A stretch of DNA of 64,000 nt from Amia ocellicauda (lineage: Eukaryota > Chordata > Actinopteri > Amiiformes > Amiidae): NCBI RefSeq assembly GCF_036373705.1, contig NC_089858.1:17968249-18032248 (forward strand). The letters run 5' to 3'. The translations under genes and the position numbers were made by a program. The notes under the pieces are model-generated. The model was not told where the DNA came from, searched no databases, and worked only from the letters and a program-made list of their open reading frames with translations. This document shows positions 11,947-24,600 of this stretch, one piece after another (the stretch's first letter is position 1; every line of letters starts with the position of its first letter).

Positions 11947-13167
11947 CACTCACCTAAAGGATTATTAGGAACACCATACTAATACTGTGTTTGACCCCCT
12001 TTCACCTTCAGAACTGCCTTAATTCTACGTGGCATTGATTCAACAAGGTGCTGAAAGTATTCTTTAGAAATGTTGGCCCATATTGATAGGATAGCATCTT
12101 GCAGTTGATGGAGATTTGTGGGATGCACATCCAGGGCACGAAGCTCCCGTTCCACCACATCCCAAAGATGCTCTATTGGGTTGAGATCTGGTGACTGTGG
12201 GGGCCAGTTTAGTACAGTGAACTCATTGTCATGTTCAAGAAACCAATTTGAAATGATTCGACCTTTGTGACATGGTGCATTATCCTGCTGGAAGTAGCCA
12301 TCAGAGGATGGGTACATGGTGGTCATAAAGGGATGGACATGGTCAGAAACAATGCTCAGGTAGGCCGTGGCATTTAAATGATGCCCAATTGGCACTAAGG
12401 GGTCTAAAGTGTGCCAAGAAAACATCCTCCACACCATTACACCACCACCACCAGCCTGCACAGTGGTAACAAGGCATGATGGATCCATGTTCTCATTCTG
12501 TTTACGCCAAATTCTGACTCTACCATCTGAATGTCTCAACAGAAATCGAGACTCATCAGACCAGGCAACATTTTTCCAGTCTTCAACTGTCCAATTTTGG
12601 TGAGCTTGTGCAAATTGTAGCCTCTTTTTCCTATTTGTAGTGGAGATGAGTGGTACCCGGTGGGGTCTTCTGCCGTTGTAGCCCATCCGCCTCAAGGTTG
12701 TACGTGTTGTGGCTTAACAAATGCTTTGCTGCATACCTCGGTTGTAACGAGTGGTTATTTCAGTCAAAGTTGCTCTTCTATCAGCTTGAATCAGTCGGCC
12801 CATTCTCCTCTGACCTCTAGCATCAACAAGGCATTTTCGCCCACAGGACTGCCGCATACTGGATGTTTTTCCCTTTTCACACCATTCTTTGTAAACCCTA
12901 GAAATGGTTGTGTGTGAAAATCCCAGTAACTGAGCAGATTGTGAAATACTCAGACCGGCTTGTCTGGCACCAACAACCATGCCACACTCAAAATTGCTTA
13001 AATCACCTTTCTTTCCCATTCAGACATTCAGTTTGGAGTTCAGGAGATTGTCTTGACCAGGACCACACCCCTAAATGCATTGAAGCAACTGCCATGTGAT
13101 TGGTTGGTTAGATAATTGCATTAATGAGAAATTGAACAGGTGTTCCTAATAATCCTTTAGGTGAGTG
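11947..13167 (-). mobile_element. Tc1/mariner (IS630) transposon, copy 2, full length, inverted
   Basis: Same 1,221-bp length and terminal repeats as the element at 8728-9948 but on the opposite strand. It is flanked by TA at 11945-11946 and 13168-13169. The two copies differ at a modest number of positions, many of which are CG to TG or CA changes. This suggests they were methylated in the germ line after insertion. Confidence 0.95.
11979..13019 (-). pseudogene. Tc1-like transposase, copy 2, same in-frame stop
   Basis: The ATG at 13019 (minus strand) opens a 347-codon frame with a single TAA at 12714-12716, at the same codon as copy 1. The catalytic D, D and E and the WPPQSPDLNPIEHLWD block are intact. 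Amino-acid differences from copy 1 include R to C, R to Q and R to H, changes expected from CpG decay. A C in place of T at the end removes the first stop and adds two residues (QY). Neither copy could make a full-length transposase without readthrough, so each is probably non-autonomous. Confidence 0.9.
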
Positions 13168-13176
13168 TATATATGG

Positions 13177-13637
13177 AGGGTGACCAGAACGCGTTCACGT
13201 TGCTAATCGTGTGTATCTTAATTTTGGCGCTGATGAGCACCCATAGACAACTGTCGTCGGGGATCCGGCGCCCTCTACCCATTGCAAACAGTAATGAATT
13301 TCAACCCTTAAACAATCCCAGTGATAATCTTCCAGTCTCCGGTGGCCTTGCACAGGGAGTATTAAAACTCAGACACTGTGAGCAATATTTATTTTAACAG
13401 TCAGTATACATATAACTCGAATAAAAGTGAGAAAAACGTTTGAATTAACACCAATATGTATCCTATTTAATATTTTTACATGAATAACTGGTGGTGATTG
13501 TGGCCATTCACATATATTACTATTTATAATTAAATTACCAATGGCAAGAAACTTTTTTTGTTTTTAAATAGGTTGAGAGTTTTCAAATAGAAAATATGGG
13601 ACATAAAGACAGCAGGAGACAGTGTCGGCCACCCTAA
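13177..13637. mobile_element. Possible DNA transposon or MITE adjoining Tc1 copy 2
   Basis: The left end AGGGTGACCA and the right end TGGCCACCCT-like sequence (GGCCACCCT at about 13629-13637) form a short imperfect inverted repeat of the AGGGTGRCC type seen at ends of several fish MITEs. No transposase is visible and no target duplication was found. The inverted repeat is short enough to be chance. Confidence 0.3.
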
Positions 13638-14236
13638 CTACCGTTAGGGTGTTTATACCGTTTTTATTTTGCATGTTTTCCAAAGCAACATTGAAATTAA
13701 CGCCATTTCGGCTCCCACACACAGCGGATATCTCGGTAGAAGTTCTGCACCACGAAGAGCCAACATGGCGGCCTTGGCATGACAGTTTCTCCATAAGACA
13801 GCTTCATCTAGTTGGTAAGGCGCATTGCTTGGTATCCAGGAAGTGAGATCACGACGGACTCGTATGTTTCTGGTGTCGAAAAAAGCCGAGGTCTTCCCAA
13901 AAAACTTTTCTAAAAAAAAGAAAAAAAAAAAGAAAAAAGGTGCAGATTTACGTTTTTGCAGCGGACAACAAGAGCCTGCAGTGCAGTCAGTTGTGCAATG
14001 CAGGACTGGGTTTCTCAGCTGGCCAGGCCTTACGTTACCGTTTTCCCAATAGGTTATTATTGTTAGGGTAGGAGAGACGGAAGGAGAAATACAACATATA
14101 AGAAAAAAAACAGAAACAAAAAATGGAGAGGAGAGCTCCTAGGAGGGAGTTGGGGAGGTCGGAGTTAGCGGGCTGTGAAAGGACTCTTTGCACCTTGAAT
14201 TACTCCAAATAACCGTACGATCATATAGAGAGGAAG
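13638..14236 (+). promoter_or_regulatory. Candidate PSKH1 promoter and untranslated first exon
   Basis: A YY1-like word CAACATGGCGGCC at 13761-13773, a local rise in CG dinucleotides and two good donor sites, GTAAGG near 13816 and GTGAGT at 14237, lie 1.8-2.3 kb upstream of the PSKH1 start codon. In mammals PSKH1 has a non-coding first exon, so one of these donors probably joins an acceptor near 15955 or 15979. No transcript evidence is available, so the exon edges are open. Confidence 0.4.
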
Positions 14237-15033
14237 GTGAGTTTTTCTGCATAACTTAATATCACTTCAGATTTACAACGGAAAACAAAAAAGGATCTTG
14301 CTCTAGTCCACTTAATTAGTATGGGTTAAGTTGTGTGTGTTTGTTATGTTAACGTTTCAGTTCTGTTTAGTTAAAACAAATCATGAAATACCACACATAA
14401 CTCGGCTTTGTAATAGTGAAAGTGAGTACATATGACATCGTGTTTACTTTTGTGTGTGAAATATGTCATGTTTAAAATAACCATTCATGAAAGCGGCATA
14501 TCCCCATTCCCTTGACTATGGCCTACTACTTATCGTCTTTGGACATGTGTAAGTAGTTGGGTATATTGTGGTGTTATTTACTAAGATCAATACTTTAACG
14601 CGATTTAATAACACTAAATATTTGGATGCATTGTATCAGTGTTCAGAGGCTAGACTGCACAGCTGTCTTACGCCCTAAGTTTGCTTTCCGAGCTGCTGGT
14701 GGTGTTGTTAGATTGTCCTGTTTTGATTTGTGTCAGCCAGGTAACAACTGTCACGACCATTTTAATTAATCAATCAGTCATTGTTAAATAGACAGAACAA
14801 CAAAATAACTTTCTCTCCAGTCTAGAAGCAGTCTCTTTGATTTTGGTGAAAGCTACAAAATACAAGTATTTGTAGCCTTGCCTATTTGAATGAATATACT
14901 GAATAAAACATACTGAAGTGGAATTCAACTTTATACTTTAAAGTGGCAATTCATATAAATATATGCAGAATTTTGCATTATATTTTGAGACCTTGTAAAA
15001 TAAAAATCGGAATGCAGTTTTAGCATTATCATT

Positions 15034-15063
15034 ATTATCATCATCATCATCATCATCATCAAT
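15034..15063. repeat. (TCA)n microsatellite
   Basis: About ten ATC/TCA trinucleotide units. Confidence 0.9.
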
Positions 15064-15677
15064 AACCCTCTTCTACGTTTTCTCTGAAGTCCTGATCTCT
15101 CGTTGCCTCCAGCAACATAGTTATTTGACCACAGTAACAGAATGACAATGTGCTGTTTGAGATCTTCCGCTATTAACCAAAACATGCCCGTGCTATCTAT
15201 GCAGGATACCATATGTGCTGTATGCATGTTTCCACACACGCATGAACCACAGAGCGCCTGGGTTAAGCGCCTGCAAATGTCGTGTTTATTTAAGATTAAT
15301 AAACATCGATGCTTCTTGGGGGGGATAATGCTATTGTTGAGTTACTACAAATCCTGTTTATTTAAATATTTAGTCACAATTGTAAGCAAAGCGTGTCTTA
15401 CCCCATACCTTTGTGGTTTGTGTCTCTGTAATAGCCATGGGTTATTCCGTTATTTATTTTTTAATGTTTACCATTTTCTGTATTGTGAATATATACATTC
15501 ATATTCATACACACATGTTTTCAATTAAATACAAATATAGTAGTGCATGGAACTGTATGTGTAATGCACTGTGCTGTATATGTTTTTAATTCAACTTCTG
15601 TAACATTCCTTTCCCTTACATGAAAGGCACTCCTTTGGTAGCAGGACACAGTATAAATGAATCTGTTTTGCCGAAGT

Positions 15678-15712
15678 ACACACACACAAACATATATATA
15701 TATATATATATA
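15678..15712. repeat. (CA)n/(TA)n microsatellite
   Basis: A short CA run followed by about ten TA units. Confidence 0.9.
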
Positions 15713-16076
15713 GCAATTAAGTCAGAGGTTCATGCTAAAACATGTATTTAGAATGTGCTGTTCCAATGGAAAAACATTTTAAAATAAAAAAACAAACAAA
15801 CAAACAAACCACCACTCCAAACACAGACCTCATGTATTAATTGTTCTGAACACAGATGATTAAATAATTGATTTTCGTTGTTTAAAAAATGGATTAAAAG
15901 CTCATGTCGTAAACCATCTGAACTAAAATTTTTTGCATTTTACATCTTCTTCCAGATTTTGCTTTATTTATTTTAGTTTTCTCCGAAACCCAAAGCTGTA
16001 TCGTCCAAACAAAGGTACCGGAAGATGGCAGGCAGATAAAGATGCCCGCTGGCACCAGGGGCAGGATCGTGACATG

Positions 16077-19000
16077 ATGGGCTGTGGGACGAGTAAAGTA
16101 CTTCCCGAGCCGCCCAATGACGTCCAGCTCGACCTGGTGAAGAAGGTGGAGCCCTACACAGGGCAGAACACGGACAAGTATAAGCACTTCATCACAGACG
16201 ATGGCAGTGGGGCAAAGACAGGGGAGAAGATATGCTCCCCATCCCCAGCCCAGGCCGGACACAACCCCTACAGCCCGGCCGGGGATCTTCTCCATGGACA
16301 CCAGGACACCAGCGACCCCCGGAGGAACAAGGTGGCCAAATACCGGGCCAAGTTCGACCCGCGAGTGACGGCCAAGTATGATATCAAGGCCCTGATTGGC
16401 CGCGGCAGCTTCAGCCGGGTGGTGCGCGTGGAACACAAGAGCACCAAGCAGCCCTATGCCATCAAGATGATCGAGACCAAGTACCGGGAGGGGCGGGAGG
16501 TGTGTGAATCGGAGCTGAATGTGCTGCGGCGCGTGCGGCACACCAACATCATCCAGCTGATCGAGGTCTTCGAGACGCAGGAGCGGGTCTACATGGTGAT
16601 GGAGCTGGCCACCGGGGGCGAGCTCTTTGACCGCATCATCGCCAAGGGCTCTTTCACGGAGAGGGATGCCACTCGGGTGCTGCAGATGGTGCTGGATGGG
16701 GTGAAGTACCTGCACACACTGGGCATCACCCACCGTGACCTGAAGCCCGAGAACCTCTTGTACTACCACCCCGGTACAGACTCCAAGATCATGATCACAG
16801 ATTTTGGCCTGGCCAGCACCCGCAAGAAAGGGGACGAGTGCCTAATGAAAACGACTTGCGGCACACCTGAGTACATTGCACCAGAGATCCTGGTGCGGAA
16901 GCCCTACTCCAACGCGGTGGACATGTGGGCCCTGGGCGTGATCTCATACATCCTCCTCAGTGGCACCATGCCCTTTGAAGACGACAACAGGACGAGGTTG
17001 TACAGGCAAATACTGAAGGGAAAATACAGTTACTCAGGGGAGGTAAGCACAGCTGTTTTTCCTGCTTTATTCAACCACTGCTTAGTTGTCTTCGCAGAGA
17101 CTAGATATTCTAATTTTGGATTTGCATTAAATTTTTCTTAAATCTTAGAATCTCTAAAAGTGAATGCATATATAATTAATTAGCCTGACACCTAAAATAA
17201 TGCTTAGAATGTCTATGATGAACTGTGAGCCTGCAGAAAGGAGGGACTTTTCCCTAGAACTCATTGTCTGCATGAGTAGTTTACCTACTGACCCAACCTG
17301 GCCAACACCAATATTACAAGTCTCTGCCCAGTTCAATTAACCCTGTAGAAACCCCATTCTGTCTTTAACATCCTGAGCAGATAGGTGAATTGATTAAATA
17401 TATAAACAAACATACAAATATATAACTAAAGACAACCCTGCCAGTTTTCATTTTCTATTTTCTATTAGTTATCTGCATTGTTGCCGATGAAACTGAAACT
17501 GACTTTGGGAGATATGTCAGATTTTGACAGTTCACTGTTCTGGTTTAGAAGTGTTGAAATGAGAAATTCCTGTTACTTTGAAAGGTGACCTCTTCATTCC
17601 GAACTTGTGAAATTGGTTTGGGAGGGAGGACAGCCCCCATACCATTCAATTGGCTTTCCTGCTGATCAACAATAGCGGGGAAGGATAGAATCCATTTAAG
17701 TTGTAAAAATGGAAGAGATTGGGCTGTGGTGGCAATCTGTGGACAAGAGAGCCTGTGTAAGGAAGGCAGAGGAGAGGTGCAGGGAGTGTGAGCTAGAAAC
17801 CATAAAATACTTGTCATTTTAAACGGCGTCACTTTGATCATGTGAAACCCCACGATGAAACTGAGTTGACTGACGGTCAAGACTGCGTGCTATGAATATG
17901 CAATGCAGTCTCCGGGACTGCAAGTGATGCATTTGTGGTTTAAAGGTTTGCAGGTCCCTGTGAAAATGCAGTAATTGGGTTAAATACTACCTAATTGGTA
18001 ACTAAAGAAAGAAGTATAAATAAATGGACAGTAACATTTTTTTGTGTATCTTCTATGACATTAGTTATTTATGTATTTGTGTACGTACCTTTACTATTCC
18101 TTCAGTTCAATTAATTTTGTCGTCTGCTGTCAATTCAGGAAAGTGTCTGCAAGGTATTAACAAAGTCTCACTTAGTTAGATTACTACCGCAGTCTTTGAG
18201 CCCAGCTTGCATTCTCACCAGCAACACAAGCGTATTGAATCCATGGGCGACTCTGGGGGAGTTGAAGCGTAAAGAGCAATTCCTAAAGCACACTGCTTTC
18301 TTCTCACACTTAAAAACCAGTGCGTCAGTGGACATTGCTCTCGGAGTCTATATCATGTCAGCCAGCTATGCTTTGGAGTCTGTCAGGTATCGGCAGTCAT
18401 GGGTTGTCAGACCACTGAATGTTTGCATGACAGATGGGGAAATAAATAATTTAAAATAAGATGTTTCTTCAACAACAACAACTGGAAAGAACATACCCAG
18501 AAGCTCTGCATGTTTCTCTTTGAGGTAAGACAAGAGAGGTTCAAAAATATGTCTGGCGAAAAGATCAATAAATGTGTTTTTGTAGTACTGCAGTCAGATG
18601 TTTGTGGTGTGTGTTTGTGTACACCCCCTGGGCACCGGAGTTTATTCTTCAGCAGGAATATTCCCGTCCTACAATACGCCTGTGTGATCACAGCCCGCTC
18701 CTTCAACTCAGCACAGCTTCTTCAACAGTCTTTATCTCTCTTTTGAGATCTGTGTAGAAAGAAGCTGCACAAAGCGGCGGAGTGCAGTACCAAGTTACTG
18801 TCATCCCTTTCCTCTCCCTGGCTGCCCACGTTCCTAGCCCTGCACTGAGCTACTCAGGCTGGGGCTGCAGTGCGCCAACGCTCTGCCAATGCCGTGCCAT
18901 ACGGTGTGTTTGAGACAGGTGGATAGGCATCCCGGCGAAAAATGAACTTCTGACCCTGCTGCCGTAGTGTCACTGTTTCTGTATATTTTGACTTCGATTG

Positions 19001-21632
19001 TCAGCTCACAAACCACTGCAGTGCAGCAAGGGCCAGATACTGGGAAGCTCTTTTGCATTGCGATAAATACAGCATGGGCTTGAGAAGCTACTGGCAATCT
19101 TGAGTTTGTACAGTATTATTAAATCTGTGCATAAGTGCTGTGAAGAGCTTTCCCTGTTATATTTTGCTGTCATCTGGGTCTGGTCATTGTGAGAAATGTC
19201 ATAAAGATATACTGTGGACCCAGTTAGCACTACCAATCTTTTTATATCCTAGAAATACAATTAGTTCTAAAGTTCCTTTCCTAAATCAAAATCAGTTTTT
19301 AACAGTTTACATTTTTCCTTAATGCTGCAGTATTCATTTAATTGTTAGGGTTTGTGTTACTTCCCTCTACTCCAGCTTTTTTGAATACAAATATTTTCCC
19401 CGCATTAGCGTTGTAATTGTGCAATATTCTGTATTGAATTAGACAAATTTCAGAGGAGGAGCAGGAGACTAACCTTAAAACCTTGAACACAGTCTTAATC
19501 CATCATACTTGCCCATCTCTAATGTAACCTCTAACCCCGTGACTGAGCTGCCAGGACCACTTCAGAGCCAGCCAGTTCTGTGCCTTGACTGTGCAGGTTG
19601 GAGATGACTGAAAGATATGTGGGAAATGAATCAGGAGATGCACAGTAATACAAAGCTTGTGCAAACCTCCTGATGGCACATCCTAACACTGATTATGTAT
19701 TTTTTTTATTTTTAAACAGTTGAAATGGAGTGGCTGCCTGCTACCCTTTTACGTAAATGTGTTTAATCTGCAGAGTGACAATCTGTCAGTCCCACAGGAC
19801 CAGGGCAGCAGTGCATTTGTACCTGTCACTCGAGAATCAGGCTCAGCGGAGATCTGCACAGAAGTGTGGAATTCGAAGAGTAAGGTACTCATCCCACCGG
19901 TACTGGGAGAGAGATGTATACACACACTTTGGTGTTCTTGAGTTTGATACACTGCCTTTGCGACCTTCACCTGAGCTTTTTAAAGCATTATAAGACCATT
20001 AAGAACACTGAAGAACTTTATTCCTCTGCCTTATTCAGATGGATCAAGAGAATGACTGTAGGAGGAGACCTTCAGTTATGTGAAGAAAACATGAAGAACA
20101 GTGGGGATAGATCTGGGACATTCCTCTGCTGTGTTTGCAATTTTTATTTCTGCTGTTGTAAAGTGCTACGTGATATCGAACGGAGAGTTGTTATGCATTG
20201 CTTCTAGAGTGGACAAACTCCTGAGCTTGTATGTCTCCCATCTAATTGCTTTATTAATATCAAAGTGAACGCCTGGAGCACAGACCTCAAGCCAACTTTG
20301 TTTGAGCAAGACCATTCTCCTCCTCCCTTAGGTATTCCTTGTGGCTTATAAAGAAGTAAATACACTTATCTTTAGACCTTCGCTTTCTTTTGCTCATGTG
20401 TGTGTTGCATGTAATTCCACAGCTCTTATTGAGAAGAGGTTGTTTCGCTGCACTAAAGCTGCTCTAAATGTCACTTGGCAGCCCAATCCCATCTTGTCAC
20501 AAGTCACAAAGCTCATTTAGTTCATGGCACATTGACTCCAGCCTGGTCTGTAGAAACTGTGCTGCTTTGTGGTGGCTGCAGCACAGGACAGCACTGAATA
20601 TACAGCTGGAGTCTACAGAAGGCCATTGCAGTGCCATGGCTACAGGTCTCGTGATTATGCCCAACATCTGCATGTGAATTGCGCCATTTATAAATAATGA
20701 ACTGTAGGATATAATCATGCTCTTGGGGATCTTTGAGATGTCTCTCTCTCTCTCTCTCTCCAGCATCAAGGTTCTTTGTTTTGGGCCTTAATTTATGTAG
20801 CAGAACTGCTTAATATTGTAAAATTGTTCAGAATATGAATTATTATTCATAATAATAAATCTCATTCTTCCTGTGAGAGATTGATCACATTTAATGCTCA
20901 TTATTTCATAGAACTCTTTTGCTATAGTCTTACATCTTATCTTCTTGTTTATTGATTTTTAATTGGTTTCTGCAGGGCAACTTACGTTACGATGCTGACT
21001 GGAAATGAGGCTTTTCCTTATTTCAAATACTGATCTCCTCAGAAACATTCATTTAAATTTGCGCGTGTGGATGAATAAATGAGAGACACCTCAACTCTGG
21101 AGCCCGTCTTCTTTTTACCTGCTCTCTACTGCCCTCTACTGAGTGAATGTATTTTTTATGAAGCTATAGCTTATCACCCAGTTGTTTTTTTTCTTGCTCT
21201 TCAACCATTATTTTAATTATGTGTATTTTTACTTTAATATTATTATCCTGCATTATGTGCTTTTCTGCAGTGACCTAATTACTCTTTCCCTCTCTCTCTC
21301 TTTCTGTCCTGCAGCCCTGGCCTAGTGTTTCCAACCTGGCCAAAGACTTCATAGACCGTGTGCTGACGGTGGACCCCAGCGAGCGCATGACGGCGGGCCA
21401 GGCCCTGAAGCACCCCTGGGTGGTCAGCATGGCCGCCTCTTCCTCCATGAAGAACCTGCACCGCTCCATCTCCCAGAACCTCCTGAAGAGGGCATCCTCG
21501 CGCTGCCAGAGCACCAAGTCCGCCCAGTCCACACGCTCCAGCCGCTCTACCAAGTCCACCAAGTCTCGGCGCGTGCGGGAGAGGGAGCTGCGGGAGCTCA
21601 ACCTGCGCTACCAGCAGCAGTACAATGGCTGA
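16077..21632 (+). CDS. pskh1: Protein serine kinase H1
   Basis: PSKH1 is a CaMK-group serine/threonine kinase found at the Golgi, membranes and nuclear speckles. Two coding exons, 16077-17042 and 21315-21632, join in phase 0 (SYSGE then PWPSVS) to give 427 aa, against 424 in human. The N-terminus MGCGTSK is the family's myristoylation and palmitoylation signal. The kinase domain has GRGSFS (108-113), K130 in [14 protein letters not shown] with D221, DFG (242-244) and APE (268-270), all intact. The C-terminal tail is rich in Ser, Arg and Lys and ends RYQQQYNG, as in human. I chose ATG 16077, not the in-frame ATG directly before it at 16074, because only 16077 puts Gly at position 2 and it has the better Kozak context (A at -3, G at +4). 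The exon is much richer in G+C than its surroundings. Identification is very secure. Confidence 0.98.
17043..21314 (+). other. PSKH1 intron
   Basis: Intron of 4.27 kb with donor GTAAGC and acceptor CTGCAG after a CT-rich tract. No nested gene was recognised. A (CT)n run sits at 20741-20761. Open frames inside are short and unrelated to the kinase. Confidence 0.85.
20741..20761. repeat. (CT)n microsatellite
   Basis: Ten CT units within the PSKH1 intron. Confidence 0.85.
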
Positions 21633-24600
21633 GGACAAGACTGGCCCAGGCCCACCTCCACTGCTGCTGTCCCGGCTCCCCCCACAAACACCCTCCACCC
21701 TCTGCTCTCTCTCTCTTTCTGTTATTCTTTCCCCATTTTGTTTTCATTTTTTTTTTGTAACTGTCTTTTATTTATTTATTATGTTCTTTTTCTTAAGGAA
21801 AATCTTGGTGGTTTTAAAGTTGAATGATCTGTTGAACAGAATTCTATAAAAGTGTTATGAAGGATTCTTTCCAAAGCCAAAAAAACAATCGTAATGACAA
21901 CGGTTTCCACAAAGAATGCTGCTGTAGAAGTTGTGTAAAAGCCTCTATGAAAAGGCATTGTGAGTAAAGGAGCAGGCATGCCCCTGCTGTGAACCATGAG
22001 TGGAAGCATTAAGTCTACAAAAAAACAAAGGAAGTCTGAGGCCTTACACACACACACCTTGGGGCACAATGTCACTGTGTTAGAAATCAGTTTAACAATT
22101 ACAGTTGTTACATTTTTTCAGCAAGTGATTTTCATATTAGAAATCTTTGCTAATGACTTTATCTGATCATATGAAGGTTTTAATTTCAAGGAGTGCTACC
22201 ACTTAATTAAGCAAGCTGCCACAGAAGTATCTAGGTCTCTAGGTAATTAAATAATATTTGACAACTGAGCGCTGAAATGGCAAGACCATCTATGCAAATG
22301 TAGACGATCCCCTCAGACTTCTAACAGTGTTTATCTCCACCTTTAGTAACATGCTTATAGCTGTCTACCAATGGATTGCTAATCTTAGTCTGAGGTTATT
22401 TTATTTGTATTCCTTTCCAATATTCAGTACAGTACTCTTGTCTTTGCACACTGTAAACACTCACTGGATGATAAACACCTCTAGGAATAGTATGATCTTT
22501 TTTTAGTGCCAGAACAAGCAGGCAGGGGTTAATTGACTGCAGATCTCTGGCCAATGTTTGCCATGTATTTATTTAAAATGTTTATTTGTTACCCACAGTA
22601 ACTTTATTGAACTGTCAATGCGATTTGACATGAGTCCAATGCTTTAGATAGCCACAAGGCACAAGTTCAGAAAGATATTAACATGATCCTGTGAGCAATT
22701 GCAAAACCAGTATGCATGACCATGGCATACTGAGAGTGATGTTTTAAATGCACTCCCTGTGTGTGTGTTTTTTAATAGGGAGTTTTGGCTAGCCCTGATG
22801 CACATTATATCTATATTTTTTGTCTCTTCTTCAAGTTATTTAATTTTTTTAAATTCCAGCCTCAAAGGACAGTAACATTTCCCTGGACATGTTGAAAGGA
22901 AAGTAGGCAGATTTACTTGGAAGCAGAGTGTTTGTAAACATGACTCGTGTACCCAGGAAGAAAGGAAGGAAGCTTGACTGAGCTGACTGTGCCTGTTCAT
23001 CCCAGCTCTAAGTTTTTCTTCCCTTCATGCTTTGCTTTGTAATCGACACTGCAGAAGCTACTGTGCCAAATACTCAAATATGTCAAGTGTCTGATGTGTG
23101 GTTATCAAACTAAGAGGTGTTTATCAAGTGTCATTCCCTCTTCTCAGCCCCTACTATATATTGCATACTGAGCCTCAGTTCGCTTGAACCGTCTGGCTGC
23201 ATCAGATTCCAATGTTCGCGATGTGGAACCTAGTCTCTCGGCCTTCGCACTGGAGCACGACTGACTTTCATCTGACAGTCAAGAGAAACGTTTGTTACAA
23301 ACAGGAATAAAGTCACATTTACTAATTTGCAAAAAGCCAATCACTGCCAGTGCGTGAGGCAGGGACTTTTTTTTTTTTTTTCTTCCCCCCCTGGTAAATC
23401 TTCTACAGTTAATTGAAGTTCACAGACTACTGTTAAGCTGCCACATATCTTGCCCAATATATATATATATATATTTTTTTTTGTCTGGATGCTGTCTTCT
23501 GTATGATTTACCACTTCAACAAAGCACTTAAAGTGAAGTCCTATTTTTGTGGTTTCCTCTCTATATAAGTATCTAACGGTGTTTAGAAGGATACTTTTTG
23601 TTTTTTGTAAAAGTGTGTGGGGGGGGGGGAACCAAACAAACATTTCAATTTCAAAATTTAATTTTAGAAGCCAGTATTACTTTGCCAAGAGGGAAACATG
23701 ATGTAAAACATTCTAAAATATACATGTATTTTGACAGGACAGCTGGATAAAACGACTGAACTGTTAACCTGCAGTGGTATCTTCATGACAGTGCCAGCTA
23801 TACATACAGGGAAATCAAAAATGCTGTTTATTTCTATGGGCATTCATGGAGAATTTTAGTCATGCCAACAAAATCTGATCTTAACGATGTCTCCACTCCA
23901 TTACCAGCATGGGGAGCTTACACTGTGTTTCTGTAGTGTCACTTTCACCAGCATAGATGACCTTACCCGCTTTTAGAAAAGGATTATATAATTATGTCAT
24001 TATTAGATCATTTTAAGGCCTCTAAACACAAAGTGTAATTCACATCCTTGTTGTGTTCCTAGACTCTCAGCCCAGGGTGTTCTGGGTAGTTTTTCTTGCC
24101 AAACTAGTTTATTACATAAGCTAGTTAATTGAATAAGCTGTGAGTTGCTCACTGTATTGCTCACAAACCTAGAAGACACTGAAAAGGTCTGTCAAAGGTG
24201 TTTTGTGATTTACAGTGCTAGTTGGGAAGACGTCTGTTGGTTGACAGGGGTGGGAGGTGCAGAACATACCTACATTGAGCGATTATGGCTGGTATGTTAG
24301 GGCACAAGTGCAGTTAGCCATTGCTTGTTTCCATGGTTTTTGACATCTGATCAGAAGAGTGCATTTCAGTGTAGTTTCTACAGAGAGAGTTTTCCACAAC
24401 ACTATGGATCTGGTTTTAGAAGGAGATATGAAGGACCTACAACACTGTTGCCATTGAGTATATTATTCCTTATGTTTTTTAAGGAACATAGTTTGGATTT
24501 TTACATTTTGTCTTTTATTTTTAGGTTGGGGGGGGGCTTTACAATGATATAGTCAACAAGACCAGCTTTACCAAACTTTATTTGTTTCCTGGGGGGTGGG

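Larger units (their letters stand above)
14237..16076 (+). other. Probable PSKH1 first intron and 5' UTR
   Basis: No coding exon seen. It contains a (TCA)n run (15034-15063) and a (TA)n run (15678-15712). Pyrimidine-rich acceptors ending TTCTTCCAG (about 15955) and TTTATTTTAG (about 15979) are candidates for the start of the coding exon. The 128-codon open frame at 15142-15528 has no recognisable similarity. Confidence 0.45.

Noticed and set aside
15142-15528. 128-codon open frame upstream of PSKH1
   Set aside because: No recognisable domain, ordinary AT-rich intronic composition and no matching splice context; probably chance.
15894-16769. 291-codon minus-strand frame opposite PSKH1
   Set aside because: Shadow of the GC-rich kinase exon.
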